Shown: positions 7,846 through 17,145 of the stretch, piece by piece
Layout: every line of letters begins with the position of its first letter
Position numbering within the stretch: the stretch's first letter is position 1
NCBI GenBank assembly: GCA_021647145.1
Contig: JAKIVF010000024.1
Span: forward strand, 1 to 35,205
Reading direction: 5' to 3'
DNA length: 35,205 nucleotides
From: Methylococcaceae bacterium
GTDB taxonomy: Bacteria > Pseudomonadota > Gammaproteobacteria > Methylococcales > Methylomonadaceae
The notes under the pieces: model-generated
Told to the model about the DNA's origin: nothing
Seen by the model: only the letters and a program-made list of their open reading frames with translations
The model's database searches: none
Translations under genes and position numbers: made by a program

Positions 7846-9015
7846 TTACCAGCTTTTAACTAGATCCCCTGCTTTAACTTTTCTAGCATCCGACACTATT
7901 TCCATAACTCCAACCGAATACTTACTTTGAACTTCTTGCACATTCACCACGCCAATCAGACTTTTCTCTTGGAACCCAGAATTTGAATTAACAGCATAAA
8001 CAACCAGTCTATCGCCTAGCTTCAGTTTATCTTGAGCACCAGCAGCAAAAAATATTTTATTTTCCTGGACTTTAAGTACTTCGGCAGAAAAAGGATAACA
8101 GGCAAATAATTGTCCAATATCTTTACTTGCCAAATGGATTATTTTTGAAATTTTATGCCCGGCAGGTGTTGATTTAAATCGTTCACTTCCAACGGTATAG
8201 CCCGAAGGAATCCACACATCGCCTATTATCGTGTCGGTATACCGGTGTTGGAATAATAACGTCCCATTAATCCCGTCATGCACATAGACATCAATAGATA
8301 ACCCTCGTCTTGCCACAAAATCTCTCATTGCAGATTTAACTTGAGACATAAAACCTGAGCCTCTAACATATTCTGTTGATTCTACCTCTAAATCTCTAAT
8401 AACACCCGACATAACAAATTGAGCCCCTTTATCTTGCGCTAACTGAACAACTGTCGAGTCTTGATACCCTGTTGAAGAGATCATTTCTGGAGCCATATCT
8501 GGCCTAGAATACAGAACTGTATGCGTATTATTGTGACCAATAAAATTACCTGTCTCAACCAGGATATTCATTATTTCTCTGGGAATACCACTGTATAAAT
8601 CTTGAGTCTCATTACCACTTACCTGACCTGATGTTGCTATCGGAAACCCTGTCACAACAATGCTTTTTCGATAAGGTGAGACACATTTCTGGCTATCAGA
8701 AATAACTGATAATACTTGTAAATGATAAACCTCATCATCTATCCATTCATCCACAACTTTGGTACTACCTAGTAATGATTTTGAAGAAACAAGGTGATTT
8801 AATTGGATAGTTGCATTGCTTATTGCATTTTTAAATGCTTGTTTCCTTGCAGTAAGTTTTGCACCCTTAATAATCTTCGCCTTACCTTCTGTGGTAACAA
8901 CACGATTTATCTGAGTAACGGATGCTTGTGAATTTTCAGTAGATTGTTGAGTCGCGCAAGCTTGCAAAAAAAATAAACTGCACAAAAAAAATGCTCTAAC
9001 AGGATAAAAGTTCAT
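7846..9015 (-). CDS. flgT: FlgT-like flagellar assembly lipoprotein
   Basis: The 389-residue exported protein has a lipobox (FLQAC, Cys20). The pattern is that of FlgT: an N-terminal domain containing ARKQAFKNAISNATIQL and a Tyr-Arg-Lys-type strand, a middle domain with VMSGVIRDLEV and RRGLSIDVYVHDGINGTLLF, and a C-terminal beta-barrel-like domain (about 310-389) with FAAGAQDKLKLGDRLVVY. In Vibrio, FlgT forms the H-ring around the basal body of the polar flagellum and stabilises the motor. ATG 9015 was chosen over a TTG one codon upstream. It follows the FlgP-like gene with a 27-base gap, matching the flgO-flgP-flgT grouping. Vibrio FlgT is not usually described as lipidated, so the lipobox is a difference. 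Confidence 0.72.
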   Translation of the reverse strand: MNFYPVRAFFLCSLFFLQACATQQSTENSQASVTQINRVVTTEGKAKIIKGAKLTARKQAFKNAISNATIQLNHLVSSKSLLGSTKVVDEWIDDEVYHLQVLSVISDSQKCVSPYRKSIVVTGFPIATSGQVSGNETQDLYSGIPREIMNILVETGNFIGHNNTHTVLYSRPDMAPEMISSTGYQDSTVVQLAQDKGAQFVMSGVIRDLEVESTEYVRGSGFMSQVKSAMRDFVARRGLSIDVYVHDGINGTLLFQHRYTDTIIGDVWIPSGYTVGSERFKSTPAGHKISKIIHLASKDIGQLFACYPFSAEVLKVQENKIFFAAGAQDKLKLGDRLVVYAVNSNSGFQEKSLIGVVNVQEVQSKYSVGVMEIVSDARKVKAGDLVKSW

Positions 9016-9042
9016 CAAATTTTATCTAACCTTTAAGATTAT

Positions 9043-9723
9043 TTAAAAATTAGCTTTAGTGATACCAAAATAGCGAAATGCAGATTTAACCGTCATATTA
9101 ATTGTCCATTCACTATCATAAAGCCCATAATCAAGCATAGCACTATCAACAGAATTTTTCTTTTTAGAAAAGCCAGATACACTTAATTGAGAATTACAGT
9201 CTGATGAAATACAATCTAAATTAACAACTGTCATAGGAACTTGTTGATACCCAACTCGGGTAAAGGCAATTTTATTATCTTGATTCAAGCATTGAATCAC
9301 TACATTGACTGTATTAGAAAAACAATAATAAAAACGCCTTGATAAGTTTAATTCAAGTACTACTCTTTTCTGATCAGAAAAAACAAGTGCTTGTTTAACC
9401 TTTGCCTCGCGTAAAAACAAGTCTAAATAGGTCCGGTATGCCTCATGTAGAATCACTTGCTCAGCAACTGTTATTCCAGTCTCCAATTTTTCTTTATATA
9501 GTTGCTTAGCCAAGTCTCTATAGGCATTAAGTTTTGCAGCCTGTTCGGCAACAGAACTTTTTTGTGATTGACTTAATTCTACAAGATTGGGTAATTGGCT
9601 ATAACTAGTAGCACTAAGAACTTTATGATAAACAAAATCAGTTTGTTTAGTTGCAAAAGAAGAACATGCTGTTAATGAAAGTAAACTCACCAGCAACATT
9701 ATTCTCAAAATTAAATCTTTCAC
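9043..9723 (-). CDS. flgP: FlgP/LPP20-like outer-membrane lipoprotein
   Basis: The 226-residue lipoprotein has a clear lipobox (SLTAC, Cys20). The segment AAKLNAYRDLAKQLYKEKLETGITV, followed by a long helical stretch and an EAKVKQALVF strand, fits the LPP20/FlgP fold. In Vibrio and Campylobacter, FlgP forms disks or rings at the outer membrane around the flagellar basal body. The start is GTG 9723 with GGAG seven bases upstream. The C-terminal 90 residues contain four Cys residues (a VVIQC segment and DCISSDC) and have no counterpart I recognise. It is transcribed with the FlgT-like gene. No other flagellar gene is in the window, so a flagellar role is inferred from family only. Confidence 0.62.
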   Translation of the reverse strand: MKDLILRIMLLVSLLSLTACSSFATKQTDFVYHKVLSATSYSQLPNLVELSQSQKSSVAEQAAKLNAYRDLAKQLYKEKLETGITVAEQVILHEAYRTYLDLFLREAKVKQALVFSDQKRVVLELNLSRRFYYCFSNTVNVVIQCLNQDNKIAFTRVGYQQVPMTVVNLDCISSDCNSQLSVSGFSKKKNSVDSAMLDYGLYDSEWTINMTVKSAFRYFGITKANF

Positions 9724-9782
9724 ACCAAAGCTCCATTAATAATACCTTCACTATCTATCGACCAACTAATGTCATTCTTTAA

Positions 9783-10136
9783 TTATTTTTCTATTTCTTC
9801 TAACTCTTCCACTCTATCAACAGACCATAACTTTTCTAACGCATAAAAACCTCTTGCTTCAGCAGTCATAATATGCAAAATAATATCGCCTAAATCAACC
9901 AAAACCCAGTCAGAGCCTTGCTCTCCTTCCACACCTAACAGCATTAAATTGTTCTCTTTTACTTTCTCGACTACATAAGCAGCTAATGATTTTGAATGTC
10001 TTGCTGATGTTGATGTAACTAATACCATATAGTCAGTGACACTGGTCTTTCCAATAACATCCAGAACAGTAATATCTTGCCCCTTATGATCATCTAAAAC
10101 GTCTTTTATTAATTTAAGTATTTCTTTTATTTGCAT
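9783..10136 (-). CDS. rsfS: Ribosomal silencing factor RsfS
   Basis: The 117-residue protein is of the Iojap/YbeB/RsfS family. It binds ribosomal protein L14 (uL14) and blocks joining of the 30S and 50S subunits when nutrients are scarce. Family motifs are visible: KGQDITVLDV, TDYMVLVTSTSARH, GVEGEQGSDWVLVDLGDIILHIM and FYALEKLW. Length is normal. It follows nadD by about 80 bases on the same strand, the usual nadD-rsfS order. The ribosome site is weak (AGAG). Confidence 0.95.
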   Translation of the reverse strand: MQIKEILKLIKDVLDDHKGQDITVLDVIGKTSVTDYMVLVTSTSARHSKSLAAYVVEKVKENNLMLLGVEGEQGSDWVLVDLGDIILHIMTAEARGFYALEKLWSVDRVEELEEIEK

Positions 10137-10217
10137 TTATTGTCTCTTTATTTTTTATGTAATTCATTGTCTACTTACTCTATTTCTCAGTATATCTGTT
10201 GGATTAACTCAGAAAAA

Positions 10218-10847
10218 TCAGTTGGGCCTACGTATGTAGAGTTTGTTATTATTTATATATTTTATGATGCTATCTGGTAATAAATAGCTTGGATTTTGTC
10301 CAGAATTTATCAAAAGTCTAATAGCCGTGGCTGATATGTCTAGTTGGGTGACTGATTGAAAAAACAAACACCCTGCTTTATCAAGTGTTAAATCTTCTCT
10401 ATTGTCAGTTAATTTAGATGATAAAAAACAGGAAAGCTCTTGTAGCACATGTCCCGGCCTTGTAATCACCAAAATATGTGCATAATCAAATAACTGCTGC
10501 CATTGATGCCAGCTATCTAATCCCTCAAAAGCATCTGTTCCAATAATAAGCAACAACGACTTGCCAGAATCTTCATTCTGCAATGATTTCAGAGTATCTA
10601 TCATATAAGAGTACCCTACCCTATCCAGTTCTCGCCTGTCTACTACTAAACCAGGTTGATTCTGAACAGCCAGTTCTAACATAGCCAAACGCTTTTCTGG
10701 AGGCGTTAAGGGGGTTTCTCTATGTGGCGGTTGCGAGCAAGGAATTAAACGCACTTCATCCAAAGTAAACAACTCCTTAACTTCCAAAGCAGTACGTAAA
10801 TGTCCGAAGTGGACAGGGTCAAACGTACCGCCATAAATACCTATCAT
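10218..10847 (-). CDS. nadD: Nicotinate-nucleotide adenylyltransferase
   Basis: The 209-residue NadD joins nicotinate mononucleotide and ATP to give deamido-NAD in NAD biosynthesis. The nucleotidyltransferase signature GGTFDPVHFGH at residues 6-16 includes the HxGH motif (13-16), and the ISATAIR motif is at 171-177. The ATG directly follows the proA stop with no spacer, so the two are translationally coupled. Length is typical for gammaproteobacteria. Confidence 0.96.
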   Translation of the reverse strand: MIGIYGGTFDPVHFGHLRTALEVKELFTLDEVRLIPCSQPPHRETPLTPPEKRLAMLELAVQNQPGLVVDRRELDRVGYSYMIDTLKSLQNEDSGKSLLLIIGTDAFEGLDSWHQWQQLFDYAHILVITRPGHVLQELSCFLSSKLTDNREDLTLDKAGCLFFQSVTQLDISATAIRLLINSGQNPSYLLPDSIIKYINNNKLYIRRPN

Positions 10848-12104
10848 TTAAACTCTGATTTGCCCATCACCCAGCACTATATATTTTAACGACGTTAAAC
10901 CATTTAAGCCCACTGGGCCTCTAGCATGAAGTTTATCAGTACTAATTCCTATTTCTGCACCTAGGCCATATTCAAAACCATCAGCAAAACGAGTGGATGC
11001 ATTCACCATGACAGAGCTTGAGTCTACTTCGCGTAAAAAACGTCTAGCTAAAGTATAATCCTCTGTCACAATAGTTTCAGTATGGCCAGAACTATGTTGA
11101 TTAATATGCTCTATTGCTTCGTCCATATCATCTACAATTTTAATAGATAAAATAGGCGCTAAATATTCAGTGTCCCAATCTTCTTCTGTTGCTCTAATAC
11201 AACCAGGAATTAATGAACAGGTTTTAAGGCAACCTCGTAATTCAACACCTTCCTGCCGATACTTTTCTGCCAATAAGGGCAACACGTCTCCAGCACATCC
11301 TTCTGCAACTAATAACGTTTCCATCGCATTACAAACGCCATAACGATGCGTTTTAGCATTAAAAGCAATATCTATCGCCTTTGTTATACCTGCTTTACCA
11401 TCGATATAAACATGGCAAATACCATCTAAATGTTTAATCACAGAAATGGTTGCATCCCGACTTATTCTTTCAATCAACCCTTTCCCACCACGAGGAACAA
11501 TTACATCAACATATTGGTTCATAGTAACCAACTCCCCCACTGCGGCACGATCGGTTGTTTTCACAACCTGAACTGCCTCAGCAGGCAAATCAGCTGATTT
11601 TAGACCTTCAGTAATACAGGCAGCAATCGCCTGATTAGAATAAATTGCTTCAGACCCTCCCCTTAAAATACAGGCATTACCTGATTTTAAGCATAAAGCT
11701 GCAGCATCAACAGTCACGTTAGGACGAGATTCATAAATAATACCAATCACACCCAAAGGCACTCGCATTTGACCAACTTGAATGCCGCTCGGTCTATAAC
11801 CAAGGTCTGTAATTTCACCCACAGGATCAGCCAATGCAGCCACCTGATTCAAGCCTTCTATCATCGAATCTATTCTGGCAGATGTTAACTCAAGCCTGTC
11901 CAATAAGGCAGAATCCAGACCATTTTTTTTACCTGCGTCTAAATCTTTTTGATTTTCAACTACCAATGCCTCTTTATTTTTAGCAATTGCCTCGGCTATT
12001 TTTAACAAAGCCAGATTTTTTTTACCCGAATCTGCCTTACTTATTTCTCGACCTGCTTTTCTAGCTTGCAGACCAAGTTGTTGCATATATTCAATAACTT
12101 CCAC
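10848..12104 (-). CDS. proA: Gamma-glutamyl phosphate reductase
   Basis: The 418-residue ProA reduces gamma-glutamyl phosphate to glutamate semialdehyde with NADPH, the second step of proline synthesis. Family motifs are present: VPLGVIGIIYESRPNVT, SGNACILRGGSEA, VIVPRGGKGL and the catalytic Cys258 in HRYGVCNAMETLLV. The frame opens with GTG 12104, preceded by AAGAGAG at a suitable distance. An internal ATG six codons in would cost part of the family-typical N-terminus, so GTG is preferred. It is first in a proA-nadD-rsfS operon. proB is not in the window. Confidence 0.96.
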   Translation of the reverse strand: MEVIEYMQQLGLQARKAGREISKADSGKKNLALLKIAEAIAKNKEALVVENQKDLDAGKKNGLDSALLDRLELTSARIDSMIEGLNQVAALADPVGEITDLGYRPSGIQVGQMRVPLGVIGIIYESRPNVTVDAAALCLKSGNACILRGGSEAIYSNQAIAACITEGLKSADLPAEAVQVVKTTDRAAVGELVTMNQYVDVIVPRGGKGLIERISRDATISVIKHLDGICHVYIDGKAGITKAIDIAFNAKTHRYGVCNAMETLLVAEGCAGDVLPLLAEKYRQEGVELRGCLKTCSLIPGCIRATEEDWDTEYLAPILSIKIVDDMDEAIEHINQHSSGHTETIVTEDYTLARRFLREVDSSSVMVNASTRFADGFEYGLGAEIGISTDKLHARGPVGLNGLTSLKYIVLGDGQIRV

Positions 12105-12513
12105 TACATTATGCTCTCTTAATCTATTTTTATACTATTATAAACCAGCTACCTGTTTGAGAATAGATAATCTATCTAATTAAGAATTTATTAAAAGTAA
12201 AAACCATCAATTGGTTAGAGTATCTAAAAAGAATAGGTTTATCGGTAGATCCGTTATCCTAGTTCTATCTACAAACCAGAAAAGAAAAGCATGATAAACT
12301 GTCCGTTGATGATAGTTTAATAGAACATCTAGTATATTTTTTACCTATGAGCTATTGTCAAGGTAATATTACAGATATATATCGTAATTATTTCATATTA
12401 GTTGATATTTTTTCCACCTAAAATATTTCCGTGTTCAAGGATTTAGGTGAACACATTTCTTTTTCAAGGATGGCAAAACTTCGAAGACAATTAAATTTGT
12501 CGAGGAAATTACT
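12105..12513. other. Gene-free AT-rich stretch of 409 bases between divergent genes
   Basis: It holds the divergent promoters of proA and the secreted-protein gene, which I cannot place exactly. A perfect 7-base inverted repeat, GTGTTCA (12431-12437) and TGAACAC (12448-12454), lies 60 bases ahead of the rightward gene. A 52-codon stop-free frame at 12263-12418 has no start and is not called as a gene. Confidence 0.5.
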
Positions 12514-13110
12514 ATGAAATTTATTACAACTTTTATCGTGTTTATAATTATAAACGGTTCAGCCTTTGCACGTGGAGGGGGGGATTTAGACAGAATGGCA
12601 TTTAGACTAGCCGCCCCTAAAGAGCCTGTCGTCCATGAAATGGCCATCAGTAAAGTTCCTGCACTTTCTACCCAACAATCCAAGTCTTTAGCACTGGCAG
12701 GACTAAGTGGGTCAGGCATTACTACAAAGCAAGTAATTGATTGGGGTGGACAGTGCCTCTGGCACGATGATGATATAGACGTGGATTTTGGTATTCCCAG
12801 CATTCCTGGCTACACCATGGTAAGTGCAAAACTATCATTAAACTATGCTGATGCTGACTTTAATGATGTATCAGTCTGGGATGAGCCTGAAGTTGATATT
12901 GTTGGCATTGGTGACTCATCCTTTTCACTAGAGGTGCTCAAAGGAACAAATGGAAGTGCTTCTACTACTTCATGGAACGTTCTCAATCAAATCGAGAATG
13001 ATTCAGCTTCGGGTAGCCTAGGCTTCCAAGTTAATATTGATGCATTACATAATAATAGCTACTGGTGCTTGGTAGTAAAAACAGCAACACTCACAACATA
13101 CTGGAAATAA
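12514..13110 (+). CDS. Secreted protein of unknown function
   Basis: A 198-residue protein with a clear Sec signal peptide (hydrophobic 4-14, cleavage likely after A17-F18-A19). The mature part begins with a Gly/Arg-rich stretch and a linker of about 60 residues. It then has a domain of alternating polar and hydrophobic strands, with an acidic WHDDDIDVDFGIP segment and two Cys (in GGQCLW and SYWCLVV) that could form a disulfide. The composition suggests a beta-sandwich. No family recognised. It is a single gene with GAGGAA as ribosome site eight bases upstream. The convergent neighbour is nasA, with a strong hairpin between them. Confidence 0.7.
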   Translation: MKFITTFIVFIIINGSAFARGGGDLDRMAFRLAAPKEPVVHEMAISKVPALSTQQSKSLALAGLSGSGITTKQVIDWGGQCLWHDDDIDVDFGIPSIPGYTMVSAKLSLNYADADFNDVSVWDEPEVDIVGIGDSSFSLEVLKGTNGSASTTSWNVLNQIENDSASGSLGFQVNIDALHNNSYWCLVVKTATLTTYWK

Positions 13111-13122
13111 CAAGATCAATCT

Positions 13123-13146
13123 TGACCGAGAGCTCATTCTCGGTCA
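13123..13146. terminator. Strong hairpin between convergent genes
   Basis: TGACCGAGA (13123-13131) pairs perfectly with TCTCGGTCA (13138-13146) around a six-base loop. It starts 12 bases after the stop of the secreted-protein gene. No U-tract follows on either strand, so it may block 3' exonuclease or act as a weak terminator. Confidence 0.45.
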
Positions 13147-13286
13147 GGTGAGGCTTATAATCGACAGTTAGTCAGGCATAGAGAATACTTAAAATAAGCG
13201 TCCAATTCCAAACAGTTAAAAACCCAGATTTAAACCTAAAGTATTTGCTTCCTCTACGCGAGTTAGTGGTTAGATATGACGTTTTT

Positions 13287-15920
13287 TTAAGCTGAAATAA
13301 TTTTCTTTAATTCAGGAATACAAGAACCACAATTCGTTCCAGCTTTAAGTAAGTTCCCAATATCCTCAACCGTTTTAGCTGAACCACAAGAAATAGCCTC
13401 TTTAATCGTATTTTCTCCTATTCCAAAACAAGCACAAATCATAGGCCCTGTATCAGGAAGTCCTGCACCCGGTTTTCCTGCTAATATACTCATTCGTATT
13501 TCATCGCTTAATTCTTGCTCAGAAAAAAGCTGACTTAACCATGATCTTGCTGGTAAATCATGTTTAGCAGAGATAAAAATAATACTTTCCAGTTGATTGT
13601 TAATAATTTTCCCTGCACGAAATCGGTTTACACTTTGATCAGAAAACTCTAGCCACTCACCTTCTTCACCCAGCTGTTTTTTTGTCCAATTAGATAAATC
13701 TTCAATGGTGGTTTCACCGGCTAGTTCATAGCGCCAATATTGTTCGCCTTTAATCTTGACCCAATACTCGGAATCATTTGGTATTAAAGGTGCTCGGGAA
13801 AATATGAATCCGCACCAAGTTGGTTGGTACGATGTTACTTTGATGGGCGTATGTTTGGATTCTGGTTGTCCGGAAACAGGGTCAACTACAGGATTAACTA
13901 GAGCATTAACTCGCCCTTTTGAGGCAAGAAAATCATTCCAGTGCATAGGCACAAATACGCTCCCTACTCTCTGCTCTTCTGTTATAACAACTCTAGCCAG
14001 CATGTTTCCCCATAAACTATCTAATCTGGCTAAACCACCTTCGAGTAAATCATATCTATTGGCATCAGATAGATGAACTTGTATTATCGGCTCAGAAATA
14101 TGTGCATTTAATCTTGCTGATCTTGCCGTTCGTGTCATAGTATGCCACTGGTCGCGTACACGACCGGTATTAAGAATAAGAGGATATTCTTTACTGCATG
14201 CATTAACTGGTGCACGTGGAGTTATTGCAATAAACTGTGCTTTGCCTGTTGCGGTAAAAAACTGTTTATCTTCAAATAATCTTGGTGTTCCTTTTTGTTT
14301 TTTAGTAGTAACAGGCCACTGGATAGGCACCAAATCATCATATTGTTGATCGCTAATCTCAGCTAAACCACTTATATCAAAATCACGTTTTCCGTTATTT
14401 TCGAAGCCAGAAAGAGCCGCATGTTCTCTAAATATTTCTGCTGATGATTGATAATCAAATGCATCGCCAAAACCCATCCGTTTTGCAACTTCCGATAATA
14501 TCCACCAATCTTCTTCTGCCTCCCCCGGATGCGGCAAGAAGTTACGCTGATGGGAAATGCAACGCTCAGAATTGGTGACTGTTCCGCACTTTTCGCCCCA
14601 AGCTAGTGCGGGTAATAAAATATCAGCACGTGCAGCCGTCCCTGTGTTTAATTCACATTCAGAGACAATCACTAATTCACATGCGTCTATTGCTCGACGA
14701 ACAACGTCAGCATTTGGCAAAGTAACAGCGGGGTTCGTTGCGATCACCCAAATGGCTTTAATTTTGCCACTTGCTATATCTTCAAACATATCAATAGCCT
14801 GCGCTCCTGCTTTTGTTGCTAGATTGTTTGTTTGCCAAAAACGGGAGACTAGATCATGATGTACTGAGTTATCTAATTCCATATGGGCGGCCAATTGATT
14901 ACTTAATGCACCCACCTCACGCCCTCCCATTGCATTAGGTTGACCAGTGATAGAGAAAGGTCCCATTGCTGGTTTGCCTAGCCGTCCTGTGGCTAAATGA
15001 CAATTGATTATACTATTTGATTTATCTGTTCCCGATGAAGATTGATTTACCCCTTGGGAATAAAGAGTAACAACTTTTTTATTCTTTACAAATAGCTGGA
15101 AAAACTGCTCAACATCCTGCTCTGATAATTCACACGTTTGAGCAACGTCTGCTATTGATAGTTCCGCGGAAATTAATGCATCTGCCAAGCCTTCAGTATG
15201 CTGATTAACAAACCCCCAATCTATGCATTGCTGTTGATTAATGTGGCTAAGTAGTCCATTAAATAAGCTGGCATCCGTCCCGGGTTTAAGTGGTAAATGC
15301 AGGTCTGCAATATCACATGTTGAAGTTTTCCTCGGGTCAATAACCACTATTTTTAAATTAGGTCGTTGTTGTTTCGCTTTAACGATTCTCTGATAAACAA
15401 TAGGGTGACACCATGCTGTATTAGAACCTTCAATAATGATTAAATCAGCAATCTCCAAATCTTCATAATTTCCTGGCACAGAGTCGCTACCAAAGGCACG
15501 CTTATAGCCAGCAACGGCTGATGACATACATAAGCGAGAGTTAGTATCAATATTTGCGCTACCGATAAAACCCTTCATCAGCTTGTTGGCAACATAATAA
15601 TCTTCGGTTAACAATTGCCCTGAAACATAAAATGCGACTGCATCAGCACCGTGTTTTTCAATCACTTCTTTTAAGCCAGTAGATACTGCATCTAGTGCTT
15701 TATTCCATGATGTTTTTTGACCATTAACGTGCGGATGAAGCAAGCGATCTTCCAGACCAATCGTATCGGCTAAGGCTGAACCTTTTGAGCATAATCGTCC
15801 AAAATTAGCCGGATGGGTTTTATCACCTTTAATTGAAATTGTGCCATCTTGTTCTTTTTTTGCCCGTACACCGCAGCCTACACCACAGTATGGACAGGTT
15901 GTTAAACTTGTTGTTGTCAT
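13287..15920 (-). CDS. nasA: Assimilatory nitrate reductase catalytic subunit
   Basis: The 877-residue molybdopterin enzyme reduces nitrate to nitrite in the cytoplasm for nitrogen assimilation. The N-terminal [4Fe-4S] motif has Cys9, Cys12, Cys16 and Cys44 (CPYCGVGC ... LCSKG). Molybdopterin oxidoreductase blocks follow (LCMSSAVAGYKRAFG, MGGREVGAL, TNPAVTLPNAD), and a dinucleotide-binding domain contains NTGRVRDQWHTMTRT. A C-terminal BFD-like [2Fe-2S] domain has Cys829, Cys831, Cys864 and Cys867, typical of NasA forms that take electrons from a separate flavoprotein. That flavoprotein gene lies 22 bases upstream, forming an operon. No signal peptide. No nitrite reductase gene is in the window. 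Confidence 0.95.
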   Translation of the reverse strand: MTTTSLTTCPYCGVGCGVRAKKEQDGTISIKGDKTHPANFGRLCSKGSALADTIGLEDRLLHPHVNGQKTSWNKALDAVSTGLKEVIEKHGADAVAFYVSGQLLTEDYYVANKLMKGFIGSANIDTNSRLCMSSAVAGYKRAFGSDSVPGNYEDLEIADLIIIEGSNTAWCHPIVYQRIVKAKQQRPNLKIVVIDPRKTSTCDIADLHLPLKPGTDASLFNGLLSHINQQQCIDWGFVNQHTEGLADALISAELSIADVAQTCELSEQDVEQFFQLFVKNKKVVTLYSQGVNQSSSGTDKSNSIINCHLATGRLGKPAMGPFSITGQPNAMGGREVGALSNQLAAHMELDNSVHHDLVSRFWQTNNLATKAGAQAIDMFEDIASGKIKAIWVIATNPAVTLPNADVVRRAIDACELVIVSECELNTGTAARADILLPALAWGEKCGTVTNSERCISHQRNFLPHPGEAEEDWWILSEVAKRMGFGDAFDYQSSAEIFREHAALSGFENNGKRDFDISGLAEISDQQYDDLVPIQWPVTTKKQKGTPRLFEDKQFFTATGKAQFIAITPRAPVNACSKEYPLILNTGRVRDQWHTMTRTARSARLNAHISEPIIQVHLSDANRYDLLEGGLARLDSLWGNMLARVVITEEQRVGSVFVPMHWNDFLASKGRVNALVNPVVDPVSGQPESKHTPIKVTSYQPTWCGFIFSRAPLIPNDSEYWVKIKGEQYWRYELAGETTIEDLSNWTKKQLGEEGEWLEFSDQSVNRFRAGKIINNQLESIIFISAKHDLPARSWLSQLFSEQELSDEIRMSILAGKPGAGLPDTGPMICACFGIGENTIKEAISCGSAKTVEDIGNLLKAGTNCGSCIPELKKIISA

Positions 15921-15942
15921 TAATTATTAATCCTGTGGTGCT

Positions 15943-17145
15943 TCAAATATGGTGCTGACCAAAAATAATATGTTCACGTATCTTAGAAATATCTTGCCCC
16001 TCTGTGAGTAGCGAAAAGTACCACAAGCCATCGATAGTTTCACCATAAAGAACAATACCTATAATCAAGTTGTTTTTAATCACCAGTTTTTTGTATATAT
16101 GTCGTGCAGTATCTTTAAAAACTATATCTTCAGTGTTGTCATCTCCAATAAAATCACCCGCTGAAAATAAGTCGACCCCTGTTACTTTTAATTTTGTTGA
16201 AGTAACACTGCTAACGTAACTGGCAATACCCATATCGACCAGATGATTAGCACACACTTTAGCCTGTTCAAATAACGGGGCTACCAATCCAAAGGTTTTT
16301 TTACGATGTTGTACACATTCCCCTACGGCATAAATTGTCGGGGTGTAGGTTTGTAATGTATCATCGACCAAAATACCACGATCACATTGAATGCCTGAGG
16401 CTTGCGCCAGTGAAATATTTGGACGTACCCCAATTGCCATAACCACCAAATCAGCATTAACTTCCAAACCACCTTTAAAACGTATTTTTTCAACTCGCTC
16501 ATTACCTAACAAAGCCTCAGTCTGGTGGTTCATCAAAAAATGCATCCCCTTCTGTTCCAGCTCTTCTCGCATTAAATCAGCTGCCTGCTGATCCAATTGC
16601 TGGCTCATTAAGGTATTGTTTCTGTGTACGACTGAAACATTCATCCCTTGAATCATTAATCCATTTGCAGCTTCTAGCCCCAGCAAACCACCACCTATCA
16701 CAATTGCATTCTTATGGGTTTTGGCTGTTTCAATCATGACATTCACATCATTAATATCTCTAAAACTAATCACTCCTTCTAGGTCATGACCTGGAATATC
16801 AAGCATCACGGGCACTGAGCCAGTGGCAATAATTAAACGATCATAATTGGCAACCGTACCATCATCCGAAAGCACTTGTTGCTTAGTACGGTCAATTTTA
16901 GTAATGGTTTTCCCCGTGTATAAAGTGATTTTATTATCCTGATACCATTGCAAATCATTAATGATAATTTCACTTAGCTTTTTATCACCTGCCAACACAG
17001 GAGAAAGCATAATACGATTGTAGTTGCCATGTGGCTCTGCACCAAATACAGTAATATCAAATTTATCGGGTGATAATTTTAACAGCTCATCAACTGTTCT
17101 CATGCCGGCCATACCGTTACCGATAAGGACTAGTTTTTGTTTCAT
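15943..17145 (-). CDS. NirB-like FAD/NAD(P)H oxidoreductase, electron donor to NasA
   Basis: The 400-residue pyridine-nucleotide-disulfide-type flavoprotein matches the N-terminal third of NirB but lacks the siroheme reductase part. The FAD site is GNGMAG (9-14), the NAD(P)H site is VIGGGLLGLEAA (149-160), and the second FAD motif is YAVGEC. MLSPVLAGDK and the C-terminal LYGETIDGLWYFSLL are family-typical. In Klebsiella (NasC) and Bacillus (NasB), related proteins pass electrons from NAD(P)H to the nitrate reductase. It precedes nasA on the same strand, 22 bases apart. The gene name varies between species, so none is assigned. The ribosome site is weak. Confidence 0.88.
   Translation of the reverse strand: MKQKLVLIGNGMAGMRTVDELLKLSPDKFDITVFGAEPHGNYNRIMLSPVLAGDKKLSEIIINDLQWYQDNKITLYTGKTITKIDRTKQQVLSDDGTVANYDRLIIATGSVPVMLDIPGHDLEGVISFRDINDVNVMIETAKTHKNAIVIGGGLLGLEAANGLMIQGMNVSVVHRNNTLMSQQLDQQAADLMREELEQKGMHFLMNHQTEALLGNERVEKIRFKGGLEVNADLVVMAIGVRPNISLAQASGIQCDRGILVDDTLQTYTPTIYAVGECVQHRKKTFGLVAPLFEQAKVCANHLVDMGIASYVSSVTSTKLKVTGVDLFSAGDFIGDDNTEDIVFKDTARHIYKKLVIKNNLIIGIVLYGETIDGLWYFSLLTEGQDISKIREHIIFGQHHI

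Noticed and set aside
12263..12418. Stop-free 52-codon stretch ahead of the secreted-protein gene
   Set aside because: No start codon near its beginning, no ribosome site and no recognisable motif; expected by chance in AT-rich DNA.
12431..12513. Possible c-di-GMP or other riboswitch ahead of the secreted-protein gene (GGCAAAAC, GAAGAC)
   Set aside because: Only short resemblances; the conserved GEMM core and pairing are missing.
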